This document shows, piece by piece, positions 1 through 5,391 of a stretch of DNA of 9,376 nucleotides. Origin of the DNA: an uncultured Clostridia bacterium (GTDB taxonomy: Bacteria; Bacillota; Clostridia; Christensenellales; Borkfalkiaceae); contig CANRCY010000051.1 in assembly GCA_947629225.1 (NCBI GenBank), positions 1 to 9,376 on the forward strand. Direction: 5' to 3'. The translations under genes were made by a program, and so were the position numbers. The notes beneath the pieces were generated by a model that saw nothing but the letters and a program-made list of their open reading frames with translations, did no database searches and had not been told where the DNA came from. Position 1 is the first letter of the stretch; each line of letters begins with the position of its first letter.

Positions 1-2045
1 GCCATCGTGATCCCCGCGGAAGGTCCGTCCTTGGGAGTAGCGCCTTCGGGGATATGGATATGGATGTCCTTGTGTTCGAATTCGCTCCCGTCGATGCCGT
101 ACTTGTCGGCATGGGCACGGATATAGCTGATCGCCGCGCGGGCGGATTCCTTCATGACGTCGCCGAGCTTCCCCGTGAGGAGAATATCCCCCTTGCCCTG
201 CATGGCGGAGACTTCGATGGTGAGGGTCGCGCCGCCGACTGCCGTCCAGGCAAGCCCCGTCGCCGCGCCGACTTCGTCCTGCTCGCGCATGTCGTCGTCG
301 CGCAAAAACCGCTTTGCGCCGAGGAACTTTTCGAGATTGTGTTTGTTGACGGTAATGCTGTTCCCCTCTTCGCCCTTGGCGATGCGCACTGCCGCTTTAC
401 GGCATACGGCGCCCAACGTGCGTTCGAGGGAGCGCACGCCCGCCTCCATGGTGTAGCCTTCGATCATGTCGGCGATCGCGCCGTCGGTGATGTGCAGATT
501 TTCCGCCGTGAGCCCGTTTTCTTTGCGCTTTTTGGGAACCAGATAGCGTTTTGCGATCTCCTCTTTCTCCTGCAAGGTATAGCCCGAGAGTTCGATGATC
601 TCCATTCTGTCGCGCAAGGGACCGGGAATGGTATCGAGGGTATTCGCCGTGGCGATGAACATCACCTTGGAGAGGTCGTACGGAACCTCGAGATAGCGGT
701 CGCGGAAGGTGCTGTTCTGTTCGGGGTCGAGCACTTCGAGAAGGGCGCTCGCGGGGTCGCCGCGGAGGTCTTGCGAGATCTTATCCACCTCGTCGAGCAG
801 GAACACGGGGTTGATAGAGCCCGCGTTTTTCATCTCATAGAGGATGCGCCCCGGCATGGCGCCGATGTACGTTCTTCTGTGCCCTCTGATCTCCGCCTCG
901 TCCTTTAAGCCGCCGAGGCTCATGCGGACGAACTTTCTGCCGAGCGAACGGGCAATGGACGTGGCGACGCTCGTCTTGCCGACCCCGGGAGGTCCGACAA
1001 GGCAGAGAATGGGCGCTTTGAGCTCGCCCGTGAGTTTTAACACGGCGAGATATTCGAGCACCCGCTCTTTGATCTTTTCGAGCCCGTAATGGTCGGCGTT
1101 GAGCACTTTCTCCACGTCGGCGAGGGAAGCGGTGTCCTCCGTCTCCTCCCGCCACGGAAGATCGATGAGCCAATCGGCATAGTTGCGGAGAACGGTGTAT
1201 TCGGGAGAGGAGGGCGGCATCTTGTCCATGCGGGCAAGTTCGGCGAGCGCCTTTTCCTCCACCTCGGGCGGAAGCTGTTTTTCCAAAATCCTTTCGCGCA
1301 GTTTTACGTTCTCCTCCACGTCGTCGCCGAGTTCGGCGTGGATCGCTTTGAGCTGTTCGCGGAGATAGTATTCCTTCTGCGATTGGTCGATGTTTTTGCG
1401 CACGTCCTGCGCGATCTTGCGCTCCAAACGGGCGATTTCGAGCTCGTCGTTGAGGCAACGCTCGAAGAGTTTGAGGCGCGCGACGAGTTTCTCCTCTTCG
1501 AGGAGCGCCTGTTTGATCTCTTCGCGGATCCGCATATTGCTTGCGCAAACGTTGATGTATTCGTCGACGTCGCCGATCGTAGAGAGCTGGGCTTCGGTAT
1601 CTTTGGTAATTCTTCCGCCGAGAAGAACGATGTCCTTCACGAGATCTTTCGCGGTGCGGAAGTACGCCTCTTCGAGCGTGGGATCGGCATGCACGGTGAC
1701 GATCTCGTCTACCACGGCATAGAGATAGCCGCTCTCCATGCGGAATTCCCGCGCGCGGGCGCGGTAATTCCCCTCGACGTAGACGCGCAGACGGTCGCCC
1801 GGCACGCGGGTCGCCTGACGGATCGTCGCGACCGTTCCGACCATACAAAGATCGTCCTCTTCGGGGATGTCCTGACGGGCGTTCCTCTGCTTTGTGAGAA
1901 AAACAAGTTTCCCGTTGAGTTCCGCCCGCTCGACCGCGGCGCGGGAAAGGTCCCTGCCAACGTCGAAAACGAGATTCGTGCCCGGGAAGACGACTTGCGT
2001 CCTCATCGGGATCACGGATAGAATTTTAACCTTTTTTTCTGCCAT
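1..2045 (-). CDS. lon: ATP-dependent protease Lon (C-terminus beyond window)
   Basis: Cytosolic hexameric AAA+ serine protease that degrades misfolded and regulatory proteins. The minus frame is open from the ATG at 2045 to the window edge (681 codons). The N-terminus (MAEKKVKILSVIPMR) begins the LonN substrate-binding domain, followed by a charged helical region. Walker A GPPGVGKT is at residues 351-358, Walker B VFLLDE ends at D418-E419, and GVRSLER at 536-542 is the sensor-2 region. The protease domain carries PKDGPSAG with the catalytic Ser at about residue 676, close to Ser679 of E. coli Lon. The catalytic Lys (about 43 residues further on) and roughly 90-100 C-terminal residues lie outside. 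AGGAG at 2053-2057, 7 nt before the ATG, fixes the start. The length up to the Ser matches the bacterial LonA family; no internal break is seen. It is the last gene of its strand block here, with its own promoter. Confidence 0.98.
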   Translation of the reverse strand, partial: MAEKKVKILSVIPMRTQVVFPGTNLVFDVGRDLSRAAVERAELNGKLVFLTKQRNARQDIPEEDDLCMVGTVATIRQATRVPGDRLRVYVEGNYRARAREFRMESGYLYAVVDEIVTVHADPTLEEAYFRTAKDLVKDIVLLGGRITKDTEAQLSTIGDVDEYINVCASNMRIREEIKQALLEEEKLVARLKLFERCLNDELEIARLERKIAQDVRKNIDQSQKEYYLREQLKAIHAELGDDVEENVKLRERILEKQLPPEVEEKALAELARMDKMPPSSPEYTVLRNYADWLIDLPWREETEDTASLADVEKVLNADHYGLEKIKERVLEYLAVLKLTGELKAPILCLVGPPGVGKTSVATSIARSLGRKFVRMSLGGLKDEAEIRGHRRTYIGAMPGRILYEMKNAGSINPVFLLDEVDKISQDLRGDPASALLEVLDPEQNSTFRDRYLEVPYDLSKVMFIATANTLDTIPGPLRDRMEIIELSGYTLQEKEEIAKRYLVPKKRKENGLTAENLHITDGAIADMIEGYTMEAGVRSLERTLGAVCRKAAVRIAKGEEGNSITVNKHNLEKFLGAKRFLRDDDMREQDEVGAATGLAWTAVGGATLTIEVSAMQGKGDILLTGKLGDVMKESARAAISYIRAHADKYGIDGSEFEHKDIHIHIPEGATPKDGPSAGITM

Positions 2046-2078
2046 ATTTTTTCTCCTGTACGGGTCTTCTCGTTTTTT

Positions 2079-2107
2079 AATATATCACACCTTTTTTGTG
2101 AAAGCAA
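2079..2107 (-). promoter_or_regulatory. lon promoter (extended -10)
   Basis: On the minus strand TATATT (2079-2084) is preceded by TGA, an extended -10, and lies 17 nt downstream of TTGCTT (2102-2107), a weak -35 matching TTGACA at the first three positions. The predicted transcript starts near 2072 and has a leader of about 27 nt containing the AGGAG ribosome binding site at 2053-2057. This is inferred from motif match only. Confidence 0.6.
2085..2101. promoter_or_regulatory. 17-bp palindrome filling the lon promoter spacer
   Basis: TCACA and TGTGA form perfect 5-bp arms separated by 7 nt, and the 17 bp coincide exactly with the spacer between the -35 and -10 hexamers of the lon promoter. 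A dimeric repressor bound here would block RNA polymerase. It does not match the CIRCE element of HrcA or the CtsR heptad repeat that control heat-shock genes in many Bacillota. An operator role is inference; short palindromes also occur by chance. Confidence 0.3.
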
Positions 2108-2184
2108 ACAAAATACCCGCTAAATTTTTGGCAGGAGAGTGATTTTCATCCGTTTTTCACCGTTTGCGGGAAGCGGAGAAAGAG

Positions 2185-2217
2185 GGCGGGCGGCGCGTTC
2201 GAAGCGCGCCGCCCGCC
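2185..2217 (-). terminator. 13-bp GC-rich hairpin after ruvX/DUF1292
   Basis: Perfect inverted repeat 2185-2197 / 2205-2217 with a 7-nt loop, starting 7 nt after the stop codon at 2225. On the minus strand it is followed by CTCTTTCTCC rather than a clean U-tract, so it is an imperfect intrinsic terminator and may also act as a 3'-end protecting structure. Confidence 0.6.
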
Positions 2218-2224
2218 ATAGCTT

Positions 2225-3010
2225 TTACTCTTCGCCGTCCCCGTCGAGAAGCGCCGCTTCGTCGGCGTCCTCGCTGTCGCCGTATTGGTTGCAGAACTCG
2301 GCGAACACTTCATCGAGCAAGGTCTCGTCCTCGACGGTCTCGAGGTGTTCGTCCTCTTCCTCGCCCACAATGCGGAAGATGACGACTTCGTCTCCCGCGT
2401 CGTCCTCTTCGCTCTCTTCGGGCGGAAGCGCGGGGGTGAGGCAGGCGTACCATTCTCCCTTGTATTCGATCGTGGCGAGATGTTCGTACTTCTCTTTGTT
2501 GCCCTCTTCGTCCACAAGTTCGACGATGTTGTCCTCTTCTTCGTAATCGTTGCGGTCTTCTTTCATTTTCATATCTCCGTCTCCCTTTTTGATTTTTTGC
2601 AGATAGCTTTCGAGGATATAGGCGGCGGCGAGGGAATCGACGCTCTTTTTGCGTTTATCCCTGCGACTTGAAACGCCCATTGCAAGGAGGTCTCCCCGCG
2701 CCTCGCGCGTTGTGTAGCGTTCGTCCTCCGTGGCGACGGGAAGAGAGGTCGCCCTCCTCAGCGCGGAGAGAAAACGCTCCGTCTTTTCCGTCTGGATACT
2801 GCGGGTCCCGTCCGCATTGAGAGGCAATCCGCACACGATCGTCCCCGCTCCCGCCCCCTGCGCAAGCTCCGTAAGCGCCTTTACGTCACGGGAGAGATCC
2901 CCCGTGCGGAAATAGGTATCGCACGGCATGGCATATTCGTTGAAGGGGTCGGAGACGGCAACGCCGATGCGCTTGTCCCCGACGTCGAACGCGATGATCC
3001 TCGGCTGCAT
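2225..3010 (-). CDS. ruvX: RuvX/YqgF Holliday junction resolvase-like nuclease fused to DUF1292 domain
   Basis: 261 residues. Residues 1-146 are a complete RuvX/YqgF RNase H-fold protein (family about 140 aa): DVGDKRIGVAVSD with the first catalytic Asp, GLPLNADGTRS, EDERYTTREA with the catalytic Glu, and VDSLAAAYILESYL with the last acidic residue. RuvX is linked to Holliday junction resolution and, as YqgF, to pre-16S rRNA 5' processing. Residues 147-261 (from MKMKEDR) are a very acidic DUF1292 domain (IVELVDEEGN, YEHLATIEYKGEWYACL), like B. subtilis YrzB. In Bacillus the two genes are adjacent but separate; here no stop codon parts them. An internal GGGAG 8 nt before codon 147 could also yield a separate DUF1292 protein. 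The start at 3010 is chosen from homology; the frame runs open upstream to an ATG at 3283 but that stretch is basic and nonsensical and overlaps the next gene. Confidence 0.93.
   Translation of the reverse strand: MQPRIIAFDVGDKRIGVAVSDPFNEYAMPCDTYFRTGDLSRDVKALTELAQGAGAGTIVCGLPLNADGTRSIQTEKTERFLSALRRATSLPVATEDERYTTREARGDLLAMGVSSRRDKRKKSVDSLAAAYILESYLQKIKKGDGDMKMKEDRNDYEEEDNIVELVDEEGNKEKYEHLATIEYKGEWYACLTPALPPEESEEDDAGDEVVIFRIVGEEEDEHLETVEDETLLDEVFAEFCNQYGDSEDADEAALLDGDGEE
2570..2585 (-). promoter_or_regulatory. Internal ribosome binding site and start for the DUF1292 part
   Basis: At the fusion junction the minus strand has GGGAG (2581-2585), 8 nt, then ATG at 2570-2572, with a second ATG two codons later. 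This is a better translation start than the one of ruvX itself, which has no Shine-Dalgarno. It suggests the DUF1292 protein (115 aa) may be made on its own besides or instead of the fusion. Confidence 0.5.
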
Positions 3011-3016
3011 AAGGAG

Positions 3017-3045
3017 AGTATAGCACACCCCGCGGAAAAAGTAAA
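3017..3045 (-). promoter_or_regulatory. ruvX promoter giving a predicted leaderless mRNA
   Basis: On the minus strand TTTACT (3040-3045), 17 nt, then TATACT (3017-3022) preceded by TGC, an extended -10. Only six nt (CTCCTT) separate the -10 from the ATG at 3010, so a start 7 nt downstream of the -10 falls on the A of the ATG. There is no Shine-Dalgarno before this ATG, consistent with leaderless translation. Confidence 0.6.
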
Positions 3046-3080
3046 GCGGAATCAGGCAGATTCCCCGTTTCCGCATGAGA

Positions 3081-3111
3081 GCGCCGCGGCTGCAAGTTGC
3101 AGCCGCGGCGC
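3081..3111 (-). terminator. 15-bp GC-rich palindrome downstream of the 71-aa gene
   Basis: Perfect 15-bp arms 3081-3095 and 3097-3111 around one central base; the real loop would be a few nt larger. It lies 11 nt after the stop of the small membrane protein gene. No U-tract follows on the minus strand, so termination efficiency is uncertain. It separates that gene from the ruvX promoter. Confidence 0.5.
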
Positions 3112-3122
3112 CTTCCGTTTCG

Positions 3123-3338
3123 TTACTTTTCCTTCTTTTTGTCCTTCTTCTCGGACTCGCCCTTTTCGGGGCAATTCCCCTCTTTGCAACCGAGCTTTTC
3201 GTCGAGCACGTCGTTGACCTTATCCACAAACTCCGATTGGCTCTTTTTGACGAAAGAGCGCATCTTATAGCTGTTGGCGACAAGGAGCGCCCCGCCCACT
3301 GCGCCGAGCATCAGTCCGAGACAAAACATCTTTTCCAT
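3123..3338 (-). CDS. Small membrane-anchored protein of unknown function
   Basis: 71 residues. The start is well set by GGAGG (3345-3349) 6 nt upstream of the ATG. Residues about 4-22 are hydrophobic with small residues (GLMLGAVGGALLV) and form a single N-terminal membrane anchor; the rest is hydrophilic, with a helical segment (about 26-50), a CKEGNC pair of cysteines and a Lys/Glu-rich tail. I do not recognise a family; the layout (one N-terminal helix, then charged tail) resembles small YtxH-like membrane proteins, but there is no firm match. It follows the Myb-like gene on the same strand after 60 nt, so the two may be co-transcribed, and it ends in a strong palindrome. Confidence 0.72.
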   Translation of the reverse strand: MEKMFCLGLMLGAVGGALLVANSYKMRSFVKKSQSEFVDKVNDVLDEKLGCKEGNCPEKGESEKKDKKKEK

Positions 3339-3352
3339 GTCTTTCCTCCGAA

Positions 3353-3370
3353 AGCGGCTCTCGTGCCGCT
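3353..3370 (-). other. Small hairpin in the leader of the 71-aa gene
   Basis: Six-bp stem AGCGGC / GCCGCT with a 6-nt loop, ending 3 nt before the GGAGG ribosome binding site on the minus strand. It could be a weak terminator of the upstream gene or a leader structure affecting translation; nothing distinguishes these. Confidence 0.35.
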
Positions 3371-3398
3371 ATCCTCAGTTTGTGAAAGGATATTTTGT

Positions 3399-3971
3399 TT
3401 ATTCTTCCTTTTCCCTGCGTAATTTTTCCAACTCGGCTTTGAGCGCCGCGTTTTCCCGCCTGAGGTCGATCGCAAGGCGGGAATAGAGCTCGTCGATCTC
3501 CCGTTCGAGTTTGCGCTGCAAAAAGCTCTTCTCTTCGGGCACGCCTGCCTCCCGCGCCGCCTTGGCGACCCGCTCGGGCTGCTTCTTCAAAAGATTGCGG
3601 TACTTGTTCTGCATGCGGAGCATCAGCCGCTCGTCCCCTTCGGAGACGTTCATGATGGCGCGGCGCACCGAATAGCCCTTGCTCTTTTCGGCGAGCACCT
3701 TTTTGAGGAGCTCGTCCGTCTCTTCCTCGGTAAAGGGCTTGACTTCGCCCGCGCGGAGGTCCTTGTCTTTGAGGATCTTCTCCACCCGCTCGTCTCCCCT
3801 CTTTTTGAGAAAGGCATAGTAGTAATTCCTGACGCTTCCCTTTGCGCGGCTGTGCTCTTTGCCGTACGTCTCGAAGAGATAGGAGAGGGTCTTGCCCGCG
3901 TTCTTCCCCGAATAGATGTACTCGATGAGCCCCGTCGCTTCCTCTTCCGTATAGCCGTTGATCTTATTCAT
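3399..3971 (-). CDS. Protein with two Myb/SANT-like repeats and a C-terminal coiled coil
   Basis: 190 residues from the ATG at 3971, chosen because GGAGG lies 7 nt upstream; an ATG at 4028 would add 19 residues but lies upstream of the predicted transcription start. Residues 7-57 (YTEEEATGLIEYI ... VRNYYYAFLKKR) and 80-130 (FTEEETDELLKKV ... MQNKYRNLLKKQ) look like two divergent copies of one helical domain, each opening with an aromatic-TEEE motif and closing with an aromatic/basic helix, as in Myb/SANT-type helix-turn-helix domains. Residues about 147-188 are a heptad-rich, highly charged coiled coil. The plan recalls RsfA-type (prespore) regulators of Bacillota, but I cannot confirm that family. 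Likely DNA-binding regulator, by inference. It is divergent from the 4040 gene across 68 bp. Confidence 0.82.
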   Translation of the reverse strand: MNKINGYTEEEATGLIEYIYSGKNAGKTLSYLFETYGKEHSRAKGSVRNYYYAFLKKRGDERVEKILKDKDLRAGEVKPFTEEETDELLKKVLAEKSKGYSVRRAIMNVSEGDERLMLRMQNKYRNLLKKQPERVAKAAREAGVPEEKSFLQRKLEREIDELYSRLAIDLRRENAALKAELEKLRREKEE

Positions 3972-4001
3972 AGACTGCCTCCAAAGGATTTGTCCGAATT
4001 G

Positions 4002-4035
4002 TTGACATAATTTTATCAGGCTATACATCTAATAT
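4002..4035 (+). promoter_or_regulatory. Candidate promoter of the 4040 gene
   Basis: A perfect TTGACA -35 (4002-4007) is followed by TATACA (4022-4027, spacer 14) and TAATAT (4030-4035, spacer 22); neither spacing is ideal. Either -10 would place the transcription start within a few nt of the ATG at 4040, which lacks a Shine-Dalgarno, so a very short or absent leader is likely. It overlaps the divergent promoter on the other strand. Confidence 0.35.
4010..4018 (-). promoter_or_regulatory. Extended -10 for the Myb-like gene
   Basis: On the minus strand TGATAAAAT is an extended -10 (TG-n-TAAAAT). No good -35 is seen 17 nt upstream (GCAATA), which extended -10 promoters can tolerate. The predicted start near 4003 gives a leader of about 32 nt containing the GGAGG ribosome binding site. 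Confidence 0.45.
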
Positions 4036-4039
4036 TGCT

Positions 4040-4921
4040 ATGCGGGTGTATTTTTTATCCGAAAAACTGTGTTCTCTCACGGTGAACGGCATGTATGTAG
4101 GGCTGGTGGACGGCTTCGAGCGCACGCTGGAACTCGACCCGAAAGACGGGCTCTCCTGCTCCGTTTTGCCCTGCGGCGGAGAATTTCTGCCCTTCGGGTT
4201 TTGTTTGGACGAGCGCTTTTTGTGCTCCCCGCCGCCCCAAACGGAGCTCTATTACACCGAAAAGGGGCTCGCGATCTATTTTTGCCGCTTTTTGCGCGCC
4301 GACCAATCTCTCCGCGTCGTACGGCAGGAGCGGCTCGGCGGGACTCTCCTCACCCTCACGGTGCAGGGAAAAGTTCAGCTCGCTCTGGAAAACGAAACGG
4401 GCTTCCACCTCACGGAGTTGCCCGACGAATTCGAAACGTGTTCCTTTTCGGCGCGCCGCGACGGGTTTTTGCTTGCGGGAAAGGAGTGTTTTGCCCTTCT
4501 TTCGCGGAGCGGGGAACTGCTCTTGCTCAGCGCGGGGAAAGTGCTCGAAAACGGCGAGACCCTCAAAGCGCAGGTGCCTTTCCGCGACAGCATGGGGCAT
4601 ACGGCGGTCTGCGAATGGAGAGAGGGAAAGCTCGTGAGTTCCTCTATCCGTGCGGCGGGAGAACCCGTCCCCGCAACGTTCGCCCTCGCCCTCTTCGAGA
4701 GCGCGCTCATCGGCGCGGACGTCCGCCCCTTCCTCGCCGAGGACCTCGCCGAAAAAGCCGACAGTCTCAAAGAATATCTCGGCGACTACCGCTCGGTCGT
4801 CCTCACGGGGGAAGCGGATCGGATCGGGCTCGTCTACAAGCGGAAGGAGCGCGTTTTCGACGTGCGCTATTTTACGGTCGAAATAAAGGACGGGAAAGTC
4901 TCGAACATCAAACCGCAGTAA
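4040..4921 (+). CDS. Conserved-looking protein of unknown function
   Basis: 293 residues, ending in SNIKPQ. No signal peptide or membrane segment is seen, so cytosolic. The N-terminus (SLTVNGMYVGLVDGFERTLEL, residues 12-32) has the G-x-Y-x-G turn and trailing strand reminiscent of a PEGA-like beta domain. The remainder alternates beta-type strands with Gly/Asp turns, as in a beta-rich protein; residues about 210-250 (FALALFESALIGADV, EDLAEKADSLKEYLGDY) are helical; the end (FDVRYFTVEIKDGKVSNIKPQ) is again strand-like. No catalytic motif is recognised and no function is proposed. The ATG at 4040 has no Shine-Dalgarno; the next in-frame ATG (codon 18) has none either and would cut the first strand. 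It stands alone on its strand, with a hairpin terminator 41 nt after the stop. Confidence 0.8.
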   Translation: MRVYFLSEKLCSLTVNGMYVGLVDGFERTLELDPKDGLSCSVLPCGGEFLPFGFCLDERFLCSPPPQTELYYTEKGLAIYFCRFLRADQSLRVVRQERLGGTLLTLTVQGKVQLALENETGFHLTELPDEFETCSFSARRDGFLLAGKECFALLSRSGELLLLSAGKVLENGETLKAQVPFRDSMGHTAVCEWREGKLVSSSIRAAGEPVPATFALALFESALIGADVRPFLAEDLAEKADSLKEYLGDYRSVVLTGEADRIGLVYKRKERVFDVRYFTVEIKDGKVSNIKPQ

Positions 4922-4962
4922 AAATACCCCTCGGGAAGAACTTTATAGAAAGATCGCTCAAG

Positions 4963-4989
4963 GGGCAGACGAGATTTTCCCGTCTGCCC
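4963..4989 (+). terminator. Terminator of the 4040 gene
   Basis: Nine-bp perfect stem GGGCAGACG / CGTCTGCCC with a 9-nt loop, followed on the plus strand by the moderately T-rich TCAATTTGTGTTTG. It separates the 4040 gene from the small RNA promoter. Confidence 0.6.
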
Positions 4990-5022
4990 TCAATTTGTGT
5001 TTGACTATTTTCATCAAAAGCA

Positions 5023-5051
5023 TTGCAAATTTCCTCTTTCCGTGGTAGAAT
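5023..5051 (+). promoter_or_regulatory. Strong sigma-A promoter of the small RNA
   Basis: TTGCAA (5023-5028), exactly 17 nt, then TAGAAT (5046-5051) preceded by TGG as an extended -10. The predicted transcription start is about 5058, at the first bases of the basal stem of the structured RNA. The hexamer matches, spacing and position agree with one another. Confidence 0.75.
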
Positions 5052-5057
5052 AGACCT

Positions 5058-5199
5058 TGCGACACAATTCAATACTGTTTATGAAAGATACAGCGGCATC
5101 GATGTATCCTTATTCCTAATTTCATGAACAGGATTTGTGTCGCAACAATTCGGGGATACTCGAAGCGGGCGCCTCGGATTGAGGCGTCCTTATTTTTTT
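5058..5199 (+). ncRNA. Structured small RNA of unknown family (about 142 nt)
   Basis: A self-contained transcription unit with no open frame: promoter at 5023-5051 and intrinsic terminator at 5167-5199. The RNA folds as a tall hairpin in three tiers. The basal stem is 11 perfect bp (5057-5067 / 5135-5145). An internal loop (5068-5074 on one side, three nt on the other) follows. The middle stem has 12 bp including one G-U (5075-5086 / 5120-5131). An apical stem GATACA / TGTATC (5087-5092 / 5103-5108) stacks directly on it with a 10-nt loop, and an 11-nt one-sided bulge (5109-5119). A linker with a short TTCG/CGAA hairpin (5149-5164) leads to the terminator. I compared it by eye with 6S RNA, SRP RNA, tmRNA and common riboswitches and see no match. 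No gene promoter is evident between it and the lipoprotein at 5392, so it might instead be that gene's leader. Confidence 0.72.
5167..5199 (+). terminator. Intrinsic terminator of the small RNA
   Basis: Nine-bp stem GGGCGCCTC / GAGGCGTCC (one G-U) with a 5-nt loop, followed at once by TTATTTTTTT (5190-5199). This is the clearest U-tract terminator on the plus strand here. No competing antiterminator pairing with the upstream RNA was found by eye. Confidence 0.85.
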
Positions 5200-5206
5200 G
5201 CTTTTC

Positions 5207-5324
5207 TGTCATGTTGAGCGGAGCGGCATTGCCGCGCAAAACTCATTTTTGTCATGTTGAGCGGAGCGGCGTTGCCGCGCAAAACTTATTTTTGTCATGT
5301 TGAGCGGAGCGGCGTTGCCGTGCA
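5207..5324 (+). repeat. 43-bp tandem repeat, 2.7 copies
   Basis: Copies start at 5207, 5250 and 5293, a period of exactly 43 bp, each opening TGTCATGTTGAGCGG and holding a small hairpin core GCGGC-RTT-GCCGC. Copies 1 and 2 differ at about two positions; copy 3 stops after 32 bp and runs into GTCGAAACATCTC. The opening and that tail resemble the ends of the dispersed GTCAT..TGAG..GTCGAA element also seen at 8364-8437, so this looks like such an element expanded internally. It sits in the 5' region of the lipoprotein gene. Confidence 0.85.
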
Positions 5325-5391
5325 GTCGAAACATCTCAGAAAAGCAGGAAACATACAAGCCCGCAAAAAAACGAAAAGGAGAAATCGAAAC

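Noticed and set aside
835..2021. Long open frames of 310-337 codons overlapping lon in other frames on both strands
   Set aside because: They are Arg- or Leu/Phe-rich shadows of the lon codons, which explain the region fully.
2046..2141. CIRCE or CtsR heat-shock operator before lon
   Set aside because: Neither the TTAGCACTC inverted repeat nor the GGTCAAA heptad is present; only the unrelated TCACA/TGTGA palindrome is seen.
3011..3283. N-terminal extension of RuvX by 91 residues
   Set aside because: The extension is basic, low in family-like content, overlaps the 71-aa gene and the 15-bp palindrome, and the RuvX family begins at the MQPRIIAFDVG start.
4069..5004. 311-codon plus-strand frame overlapping the 4040 gene
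   Set aside because: Arg/Ala/Pro-rich out-of-frame reading of the 4040 gene that runs through its terminator.
5057..5145. Retron msr-msd style RNA because of its terminal inverted repeats (a1/a2-like)
   Set aside because: No reverse transcriptase gene lies in the flanking sequence, and the inverted repeat is simply the basal stem of one hairpin.
5058..5199. 6S RNA identity for the small RNA
   Set aside because: Length is short and there is no large symmetrical central bubble flanked by long arms; the internal loops are small and one-sided.
5207..5324. Possible CRISPR array from regularly spaced repeats
   Set aside because: The 43-bp units are directly adjacent tandem copies with no unique spacers, only 2.7 copies, and no cas genes nearby.
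5254..5391. N-terminal extension of the lipoprotein by 46 residues
   Set aside because: It is translated repeat DNA and would bury the lipoprotein signal peptide that starts at 5392.
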